In this document: one piece after another, positions 1 to 5,223 of the stretch
Numbering within the stretch: position 1 is the stretch's first letter
Layout: each line of letters starts with the position of its first letter
NCBI GenBank assembly: GCA_902783905.1
Contig: CACZSP010000136.1
Location: 1 to 5,223 of the forward strand
Length of the DNA: 5,223 nt
Origin: an uncultured Ruminococcus sp.
Lineage (GTDB): Bacteria > Bacillota > Clostridia > Oscillospirales > CAG-272
Reading direction: 5' to 3'
The notes under the pieces: generated by a model
Database searches by the model: none
What the model was told of the DNA's origin: nothing
The model's input: only the letters and a program-made list of their open reading frames with translations
Position numbers and translations under genes: made by a program

Positions 1-12
1 ACGTCGAAATCA

Positions 13-35
13 GGTTTCGTTCAAGGAACGAAACC
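13..35. repeat. Perfect 10-bp inverted repeat (hairpin)
   Basis: GGTTTCGTTC at 13-22 is followed by the three bases AAG and then its exact reverse complement GAACGAAACC at 26-35. The stem is perfect and the loop very short. Neither strand has a clear T run directly after the stem (the minus strand continues TGATTTCG), so it is not a canonical intrinsic terminator alone. It lies just beyond the terminator of the leftward gene. It may be a second, backup termination or 3'-end stabilising hairpin, or belong to a gene left of the window. Confidence 0.6.
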
Positions 36-36
36 C

Positions 37-78
37 AAAAACCGCCTGTTTTCCTGCGATTTCTCAGTCAAAACAGGC
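37..78 (-). terminator. Rho-independent terminator of the lipoprotein gene
   Basis: Read on the minus strand, a 9-bp stem (GCCTGTTTT at 78-70 pairing with AAAACAGGC at 52-44) is followed by GG and then five T residues (plus-strand A at 37-41). The loop is 17 nt and can form three more pairs (CTG 54-56 with CAG 65-67). The stem begins 60 nt after the stop codon of the leftward gene. The lower stem is GC-containing and the upper part is A/T-rich. On the plus strand no T run follows, so it works leftward only. Confidence 0.7.
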
Positions 79-137
79 ACAAAAATCTCTCGCCAATACA
101 CGCACGCGAATTGTGCGGTATTGCCCTAGAATACTGG

Positions 138-1625
138 TTAATTCGAAAATGCCGCGTTGATCTTTTCGATTTCGTTTTCGGTCTTGCTCTTGTACTGCGT
201 CATCATACGCTGGAAAACGTTGGCGTTGCGGGACGGGATGATGCTGTTGATTATGCTGTAAAGAGGTATCGAGTCGGAATAGAAGATGCTTCCGTCGTAT
301 ACTATCCCGTCGAAGATGATATTGATCATCTCGACGCTGTCGGCGTTGCGAACGTTCCTCGTCTTGCATTTCAGTTCGATGAAAGCCGCGAGTGTGGTGT
401 CGGTCGACCAGTATGAAAGAAGTTCGAGGGCGTATCCGGCAAAATCCGGATCCCTGCAGGTCACCGGCACCGAGAAGAGCATGCATCTGATATCCGGAAG
501 CGAGTAATACGACTCCTGATCGGGATCCAGCTTCGGCGTCGGGCAGACGGTGAAATCAAAATTGCAGTTTTGGTTGTAATAACCCACAAACGCGATGCTG
601 TTGATGCTGAAAAGGCCGCGCCCGTCGACGAAGGTGTCCGAGTTGATATCCCAGTTCCGCCCGTAATCCTCAGGCGTCATCGATATTTCTTTTTTGCATA
701 TTTCCAGGACTTTATCGATCGCCAGAGTGTCGTGATCGGGGTTGCTGACGACGCACAGTCCGTCTTCGTCGTCCTTGTCGATAAGACGCAATCCGCATCC
801 GAAGCAGAGTGCTGCGAAGGCGTCGTAGGAATGCATTACCAGACCGAACCGGTCGGAGGCGGTATGAACTCCGTCGCCGTCAAGTTCGGCGCTGCCGGCG
901 GTCACGTATTCGGCCATTTTTTCGGCTGTCCACTGATTCGACCGGACCAGATCCGGAACAGCGTCAAGTTTGCAGTCCTTCCGCAGCTCGTCGTTGACGA
1001 CCATCACCTGGACGCGGTTCTTGTCGCGGAGAGAAAAATCGCTGGAAGTGTAATATATATGTCCCTTTATCGAAACGACGTCGTTGACGTTCTTGTTCCA
1101 CCAGGGCTTTTCAAAGTCGATATAGTCGATTTTGTTCATATCGACGAAGTAGCCCTTCTGAGCCAGTCCGCCGACCTTGTACAGATAGGTGAAAACAAGA
1201 TCGAAGTTGTCTTCTCCCGAGGAGTATTCGAAGGCGATACGCTCGTGAGTGTTTTTTTCCAGCACCTGAGTTACTTTTATTCCCACTCTTTCTTCAAGGT
1301 TCATGTTGCGGCGGAAGACGGAGTCGTTGACAATGTCTCCGTTTTCCTCGGTGGCGACCAGTTCGAAACTCAGGAAGGAATCGGAGTTTTTGTCGCCGCA
1401 GCCGAGGATGCGGAACTCCCGGTCCCATTTTATATATGGAACGTCTGGCACGATCCGGGTCTCGGCTTCGGTCACCGGTTCGCCCGCAGTGGTGGTAAAG
1501 GCCTCGATTTCGGCAGTCGTGTTGTCCCCCGGGTCCGCGGTCCTGCCCGCGCATCCGGCGAAGGACGATACGAACAGAAGAAACGACAGAACGAGAGAAG
1601 CGGTTTTTAAAGAAAATTTTTTCAT
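138..1625 (-). CDS. Extracellular solute-binding lipoprotein (ABC transporter type)
   Basis: This 495-aa protein is probably the ligand-capturing lipoprotein of an ABC importer, anchored on the outer face of the cytoplasmic membrane. Residues 1-24 are a signal peptide: basic MKK, a hydrophobic core, and a lipobox S-F-A-G-C with the lipidated cysteine at 25. A Thr/Glu-rich linker follows to about residue 60. The mature body has features I associate with large solute-binding proteins of gut Clostridia: NMNLEERVGIKV near 107-118, KPWWNKNV near 173-180, GRGLFSINS near 335-343, and PTPKLDPDQ-x-YYS near 362-374. The start is firm: AGGAGG lies at 1634-1639, 8 nt from the ATG. No permease or ATPase gene is in the window, so a partner must lie to the left or elsewhere. 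A terminator follows the gene, so it may be a single-gene transcript. The ligand cannot be read from the sequence; a sugar is likely from the family and the glycosidase nearby. Confidence 0.85.
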   Translation of the reverse strand: MKKFSLKTASLVLSFLLFVSSFAGCAGRTADPGDNTTAEIEAFTTTAGEPVTEAETRIVPDVPYIKWDREFRILGCGDKNSDSFLSFELVATEENGDIVNDSVFRRNMNLEERVGIKVTQVLEKNTHERIAFEYSSGEDNFDLVFTYLYKVGGLAQKGYFVDMNKIDYIDFEKPWWNKNVNDVVSIKGHIYYTSSDFSLRDKNRVQVMVVNDELRKDCKLDAVPDLVRSNQWTAEKMAEYVTAGSAELDGDGVHTASDRFGLVMHSYDAFAALCFGCGLRLIDKDDEDGLCVVSNPDHDTLAIDKVLEICKKEISMTPEDYGRNWDINSDTFVDGRGLFSINSIAFVGYYNQNCNFDFTVCPTPKLDPDQESYYSLPDIRCMLFSVPVTCRDPDFAGYALELLSYWSTDTTLAAFIELKCKTRNVRNADSVEMINIIFDGIVYDGSIFYSDSIPLYSIINSIIPSRNANVFQRMMTQYKSKTENEIEKINAAFSN

Positions 1626-1694
1626 TACGGGTCCCTCCTCGGGCTGATCCGGAAAAAACGGCGGACTTTTTTACCAGAATCGCATTCCGACATT

Positions 1695-1723
1695 ATTATA
1701 CGATCATTCGCGTAAAAATGCAA
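1695..1723 (-). promoter_or_regulatory. Probable promoter of the lipoprotein gene
   Basis: On the minus strand a perfect -10 box TATAAT occupies 1700-1695. At 17-nt spacing the matching -35 position (1723-1718) reads TTGCAT, only three of six matches to TTGACA. Transcription would start near 1688, giving a leader of about 62 nt before the ATG at 1625. The weak -35 suggests a modest or activator-dependent promoter. The -10 is convincing; the -35 is not. Confidence 0.5.
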
Positions 1724-1752
1724 TACCGATTTGACAAAAGCGGATTTTTTTG

Positions 1753-1781
1753 TTGACAACACCCCTGTTTTTTATTATAAT
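1753..1781 (+). promoter_or_regulatory. Consensus sigma-A promoter of the three-gene operon
   Basis: A perfect -35 box TTGACA (1753-1758) is separated by exactly 17 nt from a perfect -10 box TATAAT (1776-1781). The start site is expected near 1788, giving a leader of about 62 nt before the GTG at 1851. The -35 box is inside the 11-bp palindrome TGTTGACAACA (1751-1761), which could be a repressor site. Another TTGACA at 1731-1736 has no -10 box at the right distance. Such an ideal promoter would be strong unless repressed. Confidence 0.8.
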
Positions 1782-1839
1782 TAATCAATCTTATTACTAT
1801 AGCCGGTATCCGTCGCAGCACGCTGCCGGACCGGAAAAG

Positions 1840-1854
1840 AGGATGAATCGGTGA
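1840..1854 (+). promoter_or_regulatory. Ribosome binding site with overlapping mini-ORF
   Basis: AGAGGA at 1838-1843 is placed 7 nt before the GTG start at 1851 and decides that start. The same stretch contains ATG-AAT-CGG-TGA at 1843-1854, a three-codon reading frame whose stop overlaps the GTG. Its ATG touches the Shine-Dalgarno sequence, so independent translation is doubtful. The 13 bases AGGATGAATCGGT (1840-1852) recur exactly at 3770-3782 before the third operon gene. Confidence 0.5.
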
Positions 1855-2606
1855 AGAGAGAAAAAGGCCTTTGCGAAAAAGGAAAAGGGAATCGGAGCGC
1901 GGCTGCCCGGCGCATTCTGCCGGCGGTTGCCGTTTTGCTGGTTGCCCTTTTCGCAGTACCTCCTGCCGGGATTTCGGCGGCTTTCACCTATATCCACGAT
2001 CCGGCGGAAAACGCCGCGGCGATGAAGGATATAGTAAAGGACGACCGGGCGGTATACGGATTCCGCCCGAGCGAAACCGGAAGTCTCAAGGCGTACGCCG
2101 ACGCCGACTGGTCGGACCCCGAGTTGGTTGCAAAAGGGCGCGAGGAAAGGATCGCCTATCACAAAAGCCTCGAATCGATGTACGAAATGCTCGACAGTAT
2201 GAGGGCTGAAGGGAAAAGCACCGAGCAGATAGCCCGGGCTGTCAGCGCCAGGCGTAACGAACTGCGTCTTGCCGCGTACGAAGGCGATCCCGAAGGGCTT
2301 GCCGCGGTGAAGCAGAGAAATCTTGAAAAATACGGGCACGAGGAAGGTCCGCTTCCGGACGAGCTTTACGCGCAGTACGGTTCCTGGGAGACGGTGATTG
2401 AAAAGGCGTTCAGTGCCAACGCCGGAATGGACGCCTGTCTCGGGCTTTACGACGATTATTACCTGCTGTACGAGACGCTGGGGCAGGTTCCGGAAGCGGC
2501 TTCCCCGGTAACGGCCGACACGTCATTTTTCTTCCTTTCCGTCGCGCCGGTTTCGGCGCTGGCGTGCGCCGTCCTTGCCTGCGGGCGCGGCAGACTTCGG
2601 GGATGA
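1851..2606 (+). CDS. Exported membrane-anchored protein of unknown function
   Basis: I do not recognise a named family for this 251-aa protein. It begins with GTG; the start is supported by AGAGGA 7 nt upstream, and the first in-frame ATG (Met58) would remove the signal peptide. A long basic n-region (1-21) leads into a hydrophobic segment at about 22-43 ending in A-G-I-S-A-A, a plausible signal peptidase site. The exported part (about 44-215) is charged and mostly helical in character. It has patches that look conserved: FTYIHDP (45-51), a Trp-Ser-Asp-Pro motif (87-90), HKSLESMYEMLDSM (104-117), ARAVSARRNELRL (128-140), NLEKYGHEEGP (157-167), YGSWE (176-180) and an acidic-aromatic GLYDDYYLLYE (198-208). 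SPVTADT (218-224) precedes a C-terminal membrane helix (about 225-244) and the basic tail GRGRLRG. This resembles a sortase-type tail, with TAD where TGD is usual; it may instead be a plain membrane anchor. It is first in the operon, 24 nt before the peptidase gene. Coding status is well supported; function is unknown. Confidence 0.8.
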   Translation: MKREKGLCEKGKGNRSAAARRILPAVAVLLVALFAVPPAGISAAFTYIHDPAENAAAMKDIVKDDRAVYGFRPSETGSLKAYADADWSDPELVAKGREERIAYHKSLESMYEMLDSMRAEGKSTEQIARAVSARRNELRLAAYEGDPEGLAAVKQRNLEKYGHEEGPLPDELYAQYGSWETVIEKAFSANAGMDACLGLYDDYYLLYETLGQVPEAASPVTADTSFFFLSVAPVSALACAVLACGRGRLRG

Positions 2607-2630
2607 AGCGCCTTTTTTGAGGAATCGGAA

Positions 2631-3776
2631 ATGAAAGTCGGTAACGAATCTTTTTATTCTTTTCTTAACAAAAACAGAGATTATTTTTTCCAGACACACC
2701 GTGAGCTCTGTCTGATACCGGCTCCGTCCCGGCATGAAGATGCAAGGGCGGAATACTGCAGAGAGTGGCTTGAAAAAAACGGAGCGGACGGAGTGTATAT
2801 CGACGAAGCGAAAAACGTCGTTTTCCCGTTCCGGTGCGAAGGGAGCGACCGGCTGACGGTCGTAAACGCCCATACCGACACCGTCTTTCCGGAGGGAACT
2901 CCGCTTTGCTTTTCTGACGACGGCGATATCATCCGCTGCCCCGGGGTCGGCGACGATACCGGATGCCTTGCCGTAATGCTTTTTGCCGCGAAATTCCTTG
3001 TCGAAGAGGATTTCCGGCCGGACGGCGGGATACTGTTCGTCTGCAACTCCTGCGAGGAGGGGCTCGGCAATCTTTTCGGCATCAGGCGGATCTGCGAAGA
3101 TTATTCCGGAAGGATCGCAAGACATATTTCGATAGACGCGGACTACGGAGAGGTTTTCGACAGATGCGTCGGTTCGCACAGGTACGAGGTCACGGTCACT
3201 ACGGAAGGGGGCCATTCCTTCGGGGATTTCGGGAAAAAGAACGCGATAGCAGAGGCCGCGGCGATCATTTCCCGCATTTACCGGCTGAACGTCCCGCAGG
3301 TGCCCGGGACCAGGACAACCTACAACGTGGGTACCGTTTCAGGCGGTACGTCGGTCAATACCATAGCGCAGAAGGCGTCCTTCCTTTGCGAATACCGCTC
3401 GGACGACGTCGGCTGCCTCGAAATAATGAAAAGCGCATTCGGAAATATCTTCGACGAAGCCCGGGCGGAAGGCGTTCGGCTTGACGTCAGACTCGTCGGC
3501 GACCGCCCCTGCGCAAACGGAGCCGACCGTCGTGAGATTGACCGTATGGCCGATTTGTATTCGGATATCGTCAGGCAGGTTGCCGGAGTCGGTACGGTGC
3601 GCAAATCCGCCTCCACCGACTGCAATATACCGCTTTCTCTCGGGATACCTTCGGTCTGTATCGGATCGATGATCAGCGGCGGCACTCACACGACGGAGGA
3701 ATGGCTGAAAAAGGATTCTCTGCCCGCGGGACTGGAAATAGTCGTAAAATTCCTCGCGGGCATAACGAAAGGATGA
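2631..3776 (+). CDS. M20-family zinc metallopeptidase (PepT-like)
   Basis: This 381-aa protein is a probable two-metal peptidase or amidohydrolase of the M20 family acting in the cytoplasm: it has no signal peptide and carries 15 cysteines. The full active-site series can be seen in order: NAHTDTV (metal ligand His81, catalytic-support Asp83), GVGDDTG (bridging Asp108), EEG (general base Glu142, metal ligand Glu143), DADYG (probable metal ligand Asp169), and GTHTTEEW near the C-terminus (metal ligand His353). GGHS at 193-196 is the usual lid-domain histidine motif, and the dimerisation lid spans roughly 182-293. TDCNIPLSLGIP (329-340) is also typical. Length fits the family (about 370-410 aa). 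GAGGAA at 2619-2624, 6 nt before the ATG, fixes the start. It follows the exported protein by 24 nt and precedes the glycosidase by 8 nt. Tripeptidase T-like is the nearest subgroup by motif, but the substrate could be a dipeptide, an acylated amino acid or another amide. Confidence 0.9.
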   Translation: MKVGNESFYSFLNKNRDYFFQTHRELCLIPAPSRHEDARAEYCREWLEKNGADGVYIDEAKNVVFPFRCEGSDRLTVVNAHTDTVFPEGTPLCFSDDGDIIRCPGVGDDTGCLAVMLFAAKFLVEEDFRPDGGILFVCNSCEEGLGNLFGIRRICEDYSGRIARHISIDADYGEVFDRCVGSHRYEVTVTTEGGHSFGDFGKKNAIAEAAAIISRIYRLNVPQVPGTRTTYNVGTVSGGTSVNTIAQKASFLCEYRSDDVGCLEIMKSAFGNIFDEARAEGVRLDVRLVGDRPCANGADRREIDRMADLYSDIVRQVAGVGTVRKSASTDCNIPLSLGIPSVCIGSMISGGTHTTEEWLKKDSLPAGLEIVVKFLAGITKG

Positions 3777-3784
3777 ATCGGTAA
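3770..3784 (+). promoter_or_regulatory. Peptidase-glycosidase junction with ATGA overlap and mini-ORF
   Basis: The peptidase ends at TGA 3774-3776, which overlaps an ATG at 3773-3775 in the ATGA arrangement typical of translational coupling. From that ATG the frame reads ATG-AAT-CGG-TAA (3773-3784), and the hydrolase ATG at 3785 follows directly in the same frame. The only Shine-Dalgarno-like sequence is AAAGGA at 3768-3773, rather far (11 nt) from the ATG at 3785. The TAA at 3782 rules out a longer hydrolase N-terminus without recoding. Ribosomes finishing the peptidase may re-initiate here. Confidence 0.5.
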
Positions 3785-5223
3785 ATGATAGTAACGGTTC
3801 GCGCAAACGTCAGCGTCGGAAAATACGATGATCCGACGCGCTGGCAAAACAGTACGCTTCGATACTCTCCGCCGGGGGATTTTCCGGCAAAGTGCGCGGA
3901 GCTGATCGGAAGACCGGCGATACACCGCGCCTGGATCACTCTCGACGAGTACTGGGATATGAAGACGGGAGAGTTCTTTCCCGATTTCGAAATCGGAGTA
4001 AAGCGTCGCCCCGACAGCGAGTTGCACTATCTTTACGACTGGGGATCGGTAAGACCCGCTCCGTCCGGAACGAGATTCAAAGAATATCTGACGTCTCACG
4101 CGGCGTGCGCCGACGAGGTGATGCTCAACGTCAGGAGATACGAGCGGGAGGTTATCGACGGACTGCTTCCCGTCGAAAAATACGCGGAGATATTCGCAAA
4201 CGCGGTCGAATACTGCAAGGAACTTGCACCAAATATCAGGTACGTAGAGGTCACGAACGAGGCGACCCTGAAAAGCTTCGGGAAGCTGACTGCCGCCGAA
4301 TTTGTGAAGCTGTATCTTGCCGCATACCGGGCGGTAAAGGCGCTCAACGAAAAACACGGTTATGAAATACCGCTGGAGGTAGGCGGAAGCGCCTTTTCGG
4401 AACTGCTGGCGACCCAGTCGGTCTGGACGGAATCGCTGCGGCTGCTCAGGGAAAGCCCGATAGGCGACTGCCCGATGGACTTTTATTCCCTGCATATTTA
4501 CGACCACGGCGCGACGGTCAGTCTGATAAAGCAGGGCAGATTCGAGGAAGCGGCTCTCGGCTGCGTCGGAAAAATAAAAAAAGGAGTCGCCGACCACAGG
4601 GCGGCGCTGAAGGAATTCGGGTTGCCGGAAAAACCGGTGTTTATCGACGAGGTCGGAAGGACCCGCACGACCGGAATAGCGTTCGACAGCCTTCGCAACG
4701 CAGCAGGACTGATCGGATATTTCGTTTCACACGGCACCGCGGGGCTGGAGGGAGTATACTATTTCCCCTGGTGCACCTTCCACAACCCCGAGCTGCAGAT
4801 ATCTTTTACTCAGTTTCTGCTCCGTCCGGACGGGACTTACGGCGCAACCCCCAACGGTATCGCCGTGATGATGATGCACCGTATGAAAGGCGACCGCCTT
4901 TCAACAGAGGTATCGGACGCCGCCGGTCCCGATACCGGATACCGCGCGATCGGTGTCGCTGACGGAGAGGCGCTTTGGGCCGTCGCCGTAAATCCGACCG
5001 ACCGCCCCGAGCCGGTCGAACTCGTATTCGAAGGCGTCGCGGACGGTGAGTATTCGATTGAGCTCTGGCGCTGCAACGCGGTCGACAACAACGCCGTCAC
5101 CGGGAAGGGAGACGGAACGCTGAAGCTCAGCGCGTCGGATACGGTACGGGCCGACGGCGGTCGCGCCGTTTTCCGCGATTTTCTGCCGAACGACGGTTTC
5201 ACCCAGTACCGTCTCGTCAGAAG
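3785..5223 (+). CDS. GH39-like clan GH-A glycoside hydrolase, 3' end cut off
   Basis: The reading frame runs open from ATG 3785 to the window edge (479 complete codons) without a stop, so the C-terminus is missing. It looks like a retaining glycosidase with a (beta/alpha)8 barrel of the GH39 (beta-xylosidase-like) type. The first barrel strand is VTVRANVSVG (3-12). VEVTNEATLKSF (154-165) holds the probable acid/base Glu159 after Asn158. A helix with FVKLYLAAYRAVKALN (173-188) and a VGG motif (199-201) follow, as in GH39. MDFYSLHIYD (231-240) carries the conserved His237. PVFIDEVG (284-291) holds the probable nucleophile Glu289. VYYFPW (324-329) is a late barrel strand. From about 385 a beta-rich domain begins, as usual after GH-A barrels. 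There is no signal peptide, so the enzyme should be cytoplasmic and act on imported oligosaccharides. An upstream in-frame TAA at 3782 makes 3785 the first usable start. It starts 8 nt after the peptidase stop and is surely co-transcribed. Clan assignment is fairly firm; the exact family and substrate (xylose, glucuronide or other) are not. Confidence 0.8.
   Translation, partial: MIVTVRANVSVGKYDDPTRWQNSTLRYSPPGDFPAKCAELIGRPAIHRAWITLDEYWDMKTGEFFPDFEIGVKRRPDSELHYLYDWGSVRPAPSGTRFKEYLTSHAACADEVMLNVRRYEREVIDGLLPVEKYAEIFANAVEYCKELAPNIRYVEVTNEATLKSFGKLTAAEFVKLYLAAYRAVKALNEKHGYEIPLEVGGSAFSELLATQSVWTESLRLLRESPIGDCPMDFYSLHIYDHGATVSLIKQGRFEEAALGCVGKIKKGVADHRAALKEFGLPEKPVFIDEVGRTRTTGIAFDSLRNAAGLIGYFVSHGTAGLEGVYYFPWCTFHNPELQISFTQFLLRPDGTYGATPNGIAVMMMHRMKGDRLSTEVSDAAGPDTGYRAIGVADGEALWAVAVNPTDRPEPVELVFEGVADGEYSIELWRCNAVDNNAVTGKGDGTLKLSASDTVRADGGRAVFRDFLPNDGFTQYRLVR

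Noticed and set aside
1..78. CRISPR repeat or attachment site
   Set aside because: The inverted repeats occur once each, with no repeated spacer pattern and no integrase or Cas gene in the window.
570..1610. Long plus-strand open frame (346 codons) opposite the lipoprotein gene
   Set aside because: It lies entirely antisense to a gene with clear signal peptide, family-like motifs and a good ribosome binding site. The translation shows no recognisable domain and is best explained by codon bias of the real gene.
1731..1736. First TTGACA as a second rightward -35 box
   Set aside because: At 16-18 nt spacing no TATAAT-like sequence follows, whereas the TTGACA at 1753 has a perfect partner.
1797..2339. 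Minus-strand open frame of 180 codons over the exported-protein gene
   Set aside because: It would start inside the opposite gene and run toward its promoter. The plus-strand product has a signal peptide, promoter and ribosome binding site, so the plus frame is the real one.
2523..3215. Minus-strand open frame of 230 codons over the first two operon genes
   Set aside because: It is antisense to the conserved M20 active-site motifs and shows no domain or plausible gene context.
3892..4365. Plus-strand open frame of 157 codons inside the glycosidase gene
   Set aside because: It is Arg-rich out-of-frame translation of the glycosidase; the other frame contains the catalytic motifs TNEA and PVFIDEVG and stays open to the window edge.
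3686..4597. Minus-strand open frame of 303 codons over the end of the peptidase and the start of the glycosidase
   Set aside because: It crosses two well-supported genes on the other strand, has no domain signal, and reflects the GC-rich third positions of those genes.

Overview
The window looks like chromosomal DNA of a Gram-positive anaerobe, most likely an uncultured gut-type member of the Clostridia (Bacillota). The reasons are: GC content judged by eye at somewhat above half, strong AGGAGG-type ribosome binding sites, consensus sigma-A promoter boxes, a lipobox-type solute-binding lipoprotein of the kind common in gut Clostridia, and a small exported protein with a C-terminal membrane tail. 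The assignment rests on style, not on a marker gene. I see no RNA gene, mobile element, CRISPR array or phage gene.

Layout. Positions 1-137 lie downstream of the leftward gene and hold two hairpins. One (44-78) is followed on the minus strand by a T run and is a good intrinsic terminator. The other (13-35) is a perfect 10-bp stem of unclear role. Positions 138-1625 (minus) encode a 495-aa lipoprotein of the ABC-transporter substrate-binding type. Positions 1626-1850 form a divergent promoter region: a textbook TTGACA-17-TATAAT promoter faces right and a TATAAT box with a weak -35 faces left. The rightward transcript carries three closely spaced genes: an unnamed exported and membrane-anchored 251-aa protein (1851-2606), an M20-family metallopeptidase (2631-3776), and a GH39-like clan GH-A glycoside hydrolase (3785 to beyond the right edge). 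The gaps are 24 and 8 nt, so I read them as one operon.

How the genes may work together. The solute-binding lipoprotein should capture a small ligand, probably a sugar or oligosaccharide, at the outer face of the membrane. The GH39-like enzyme has no signal peptide and so would cleave imported saccharides in the cytoplasm. The M20 enzyme, also without an export signal, would hydrolyse a peptide or another amide there. This suggests a small scavenging locus for glycans or glycoconjugates. That link is inferred from co-location; no transporter permease is visible in the window to complete it.

The most unusual points are the unnamed exported protein at the head of the operon, and a 13-bp identical sequence at the translation starts of the first and third operon genes that in both places contains a minimal ATG-AAT-CGG-stop reading frame. 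At the third gene this frame overlaps the peptidase stop codon and is in frame with the hydrolase, separated from it only by a TAA codon.
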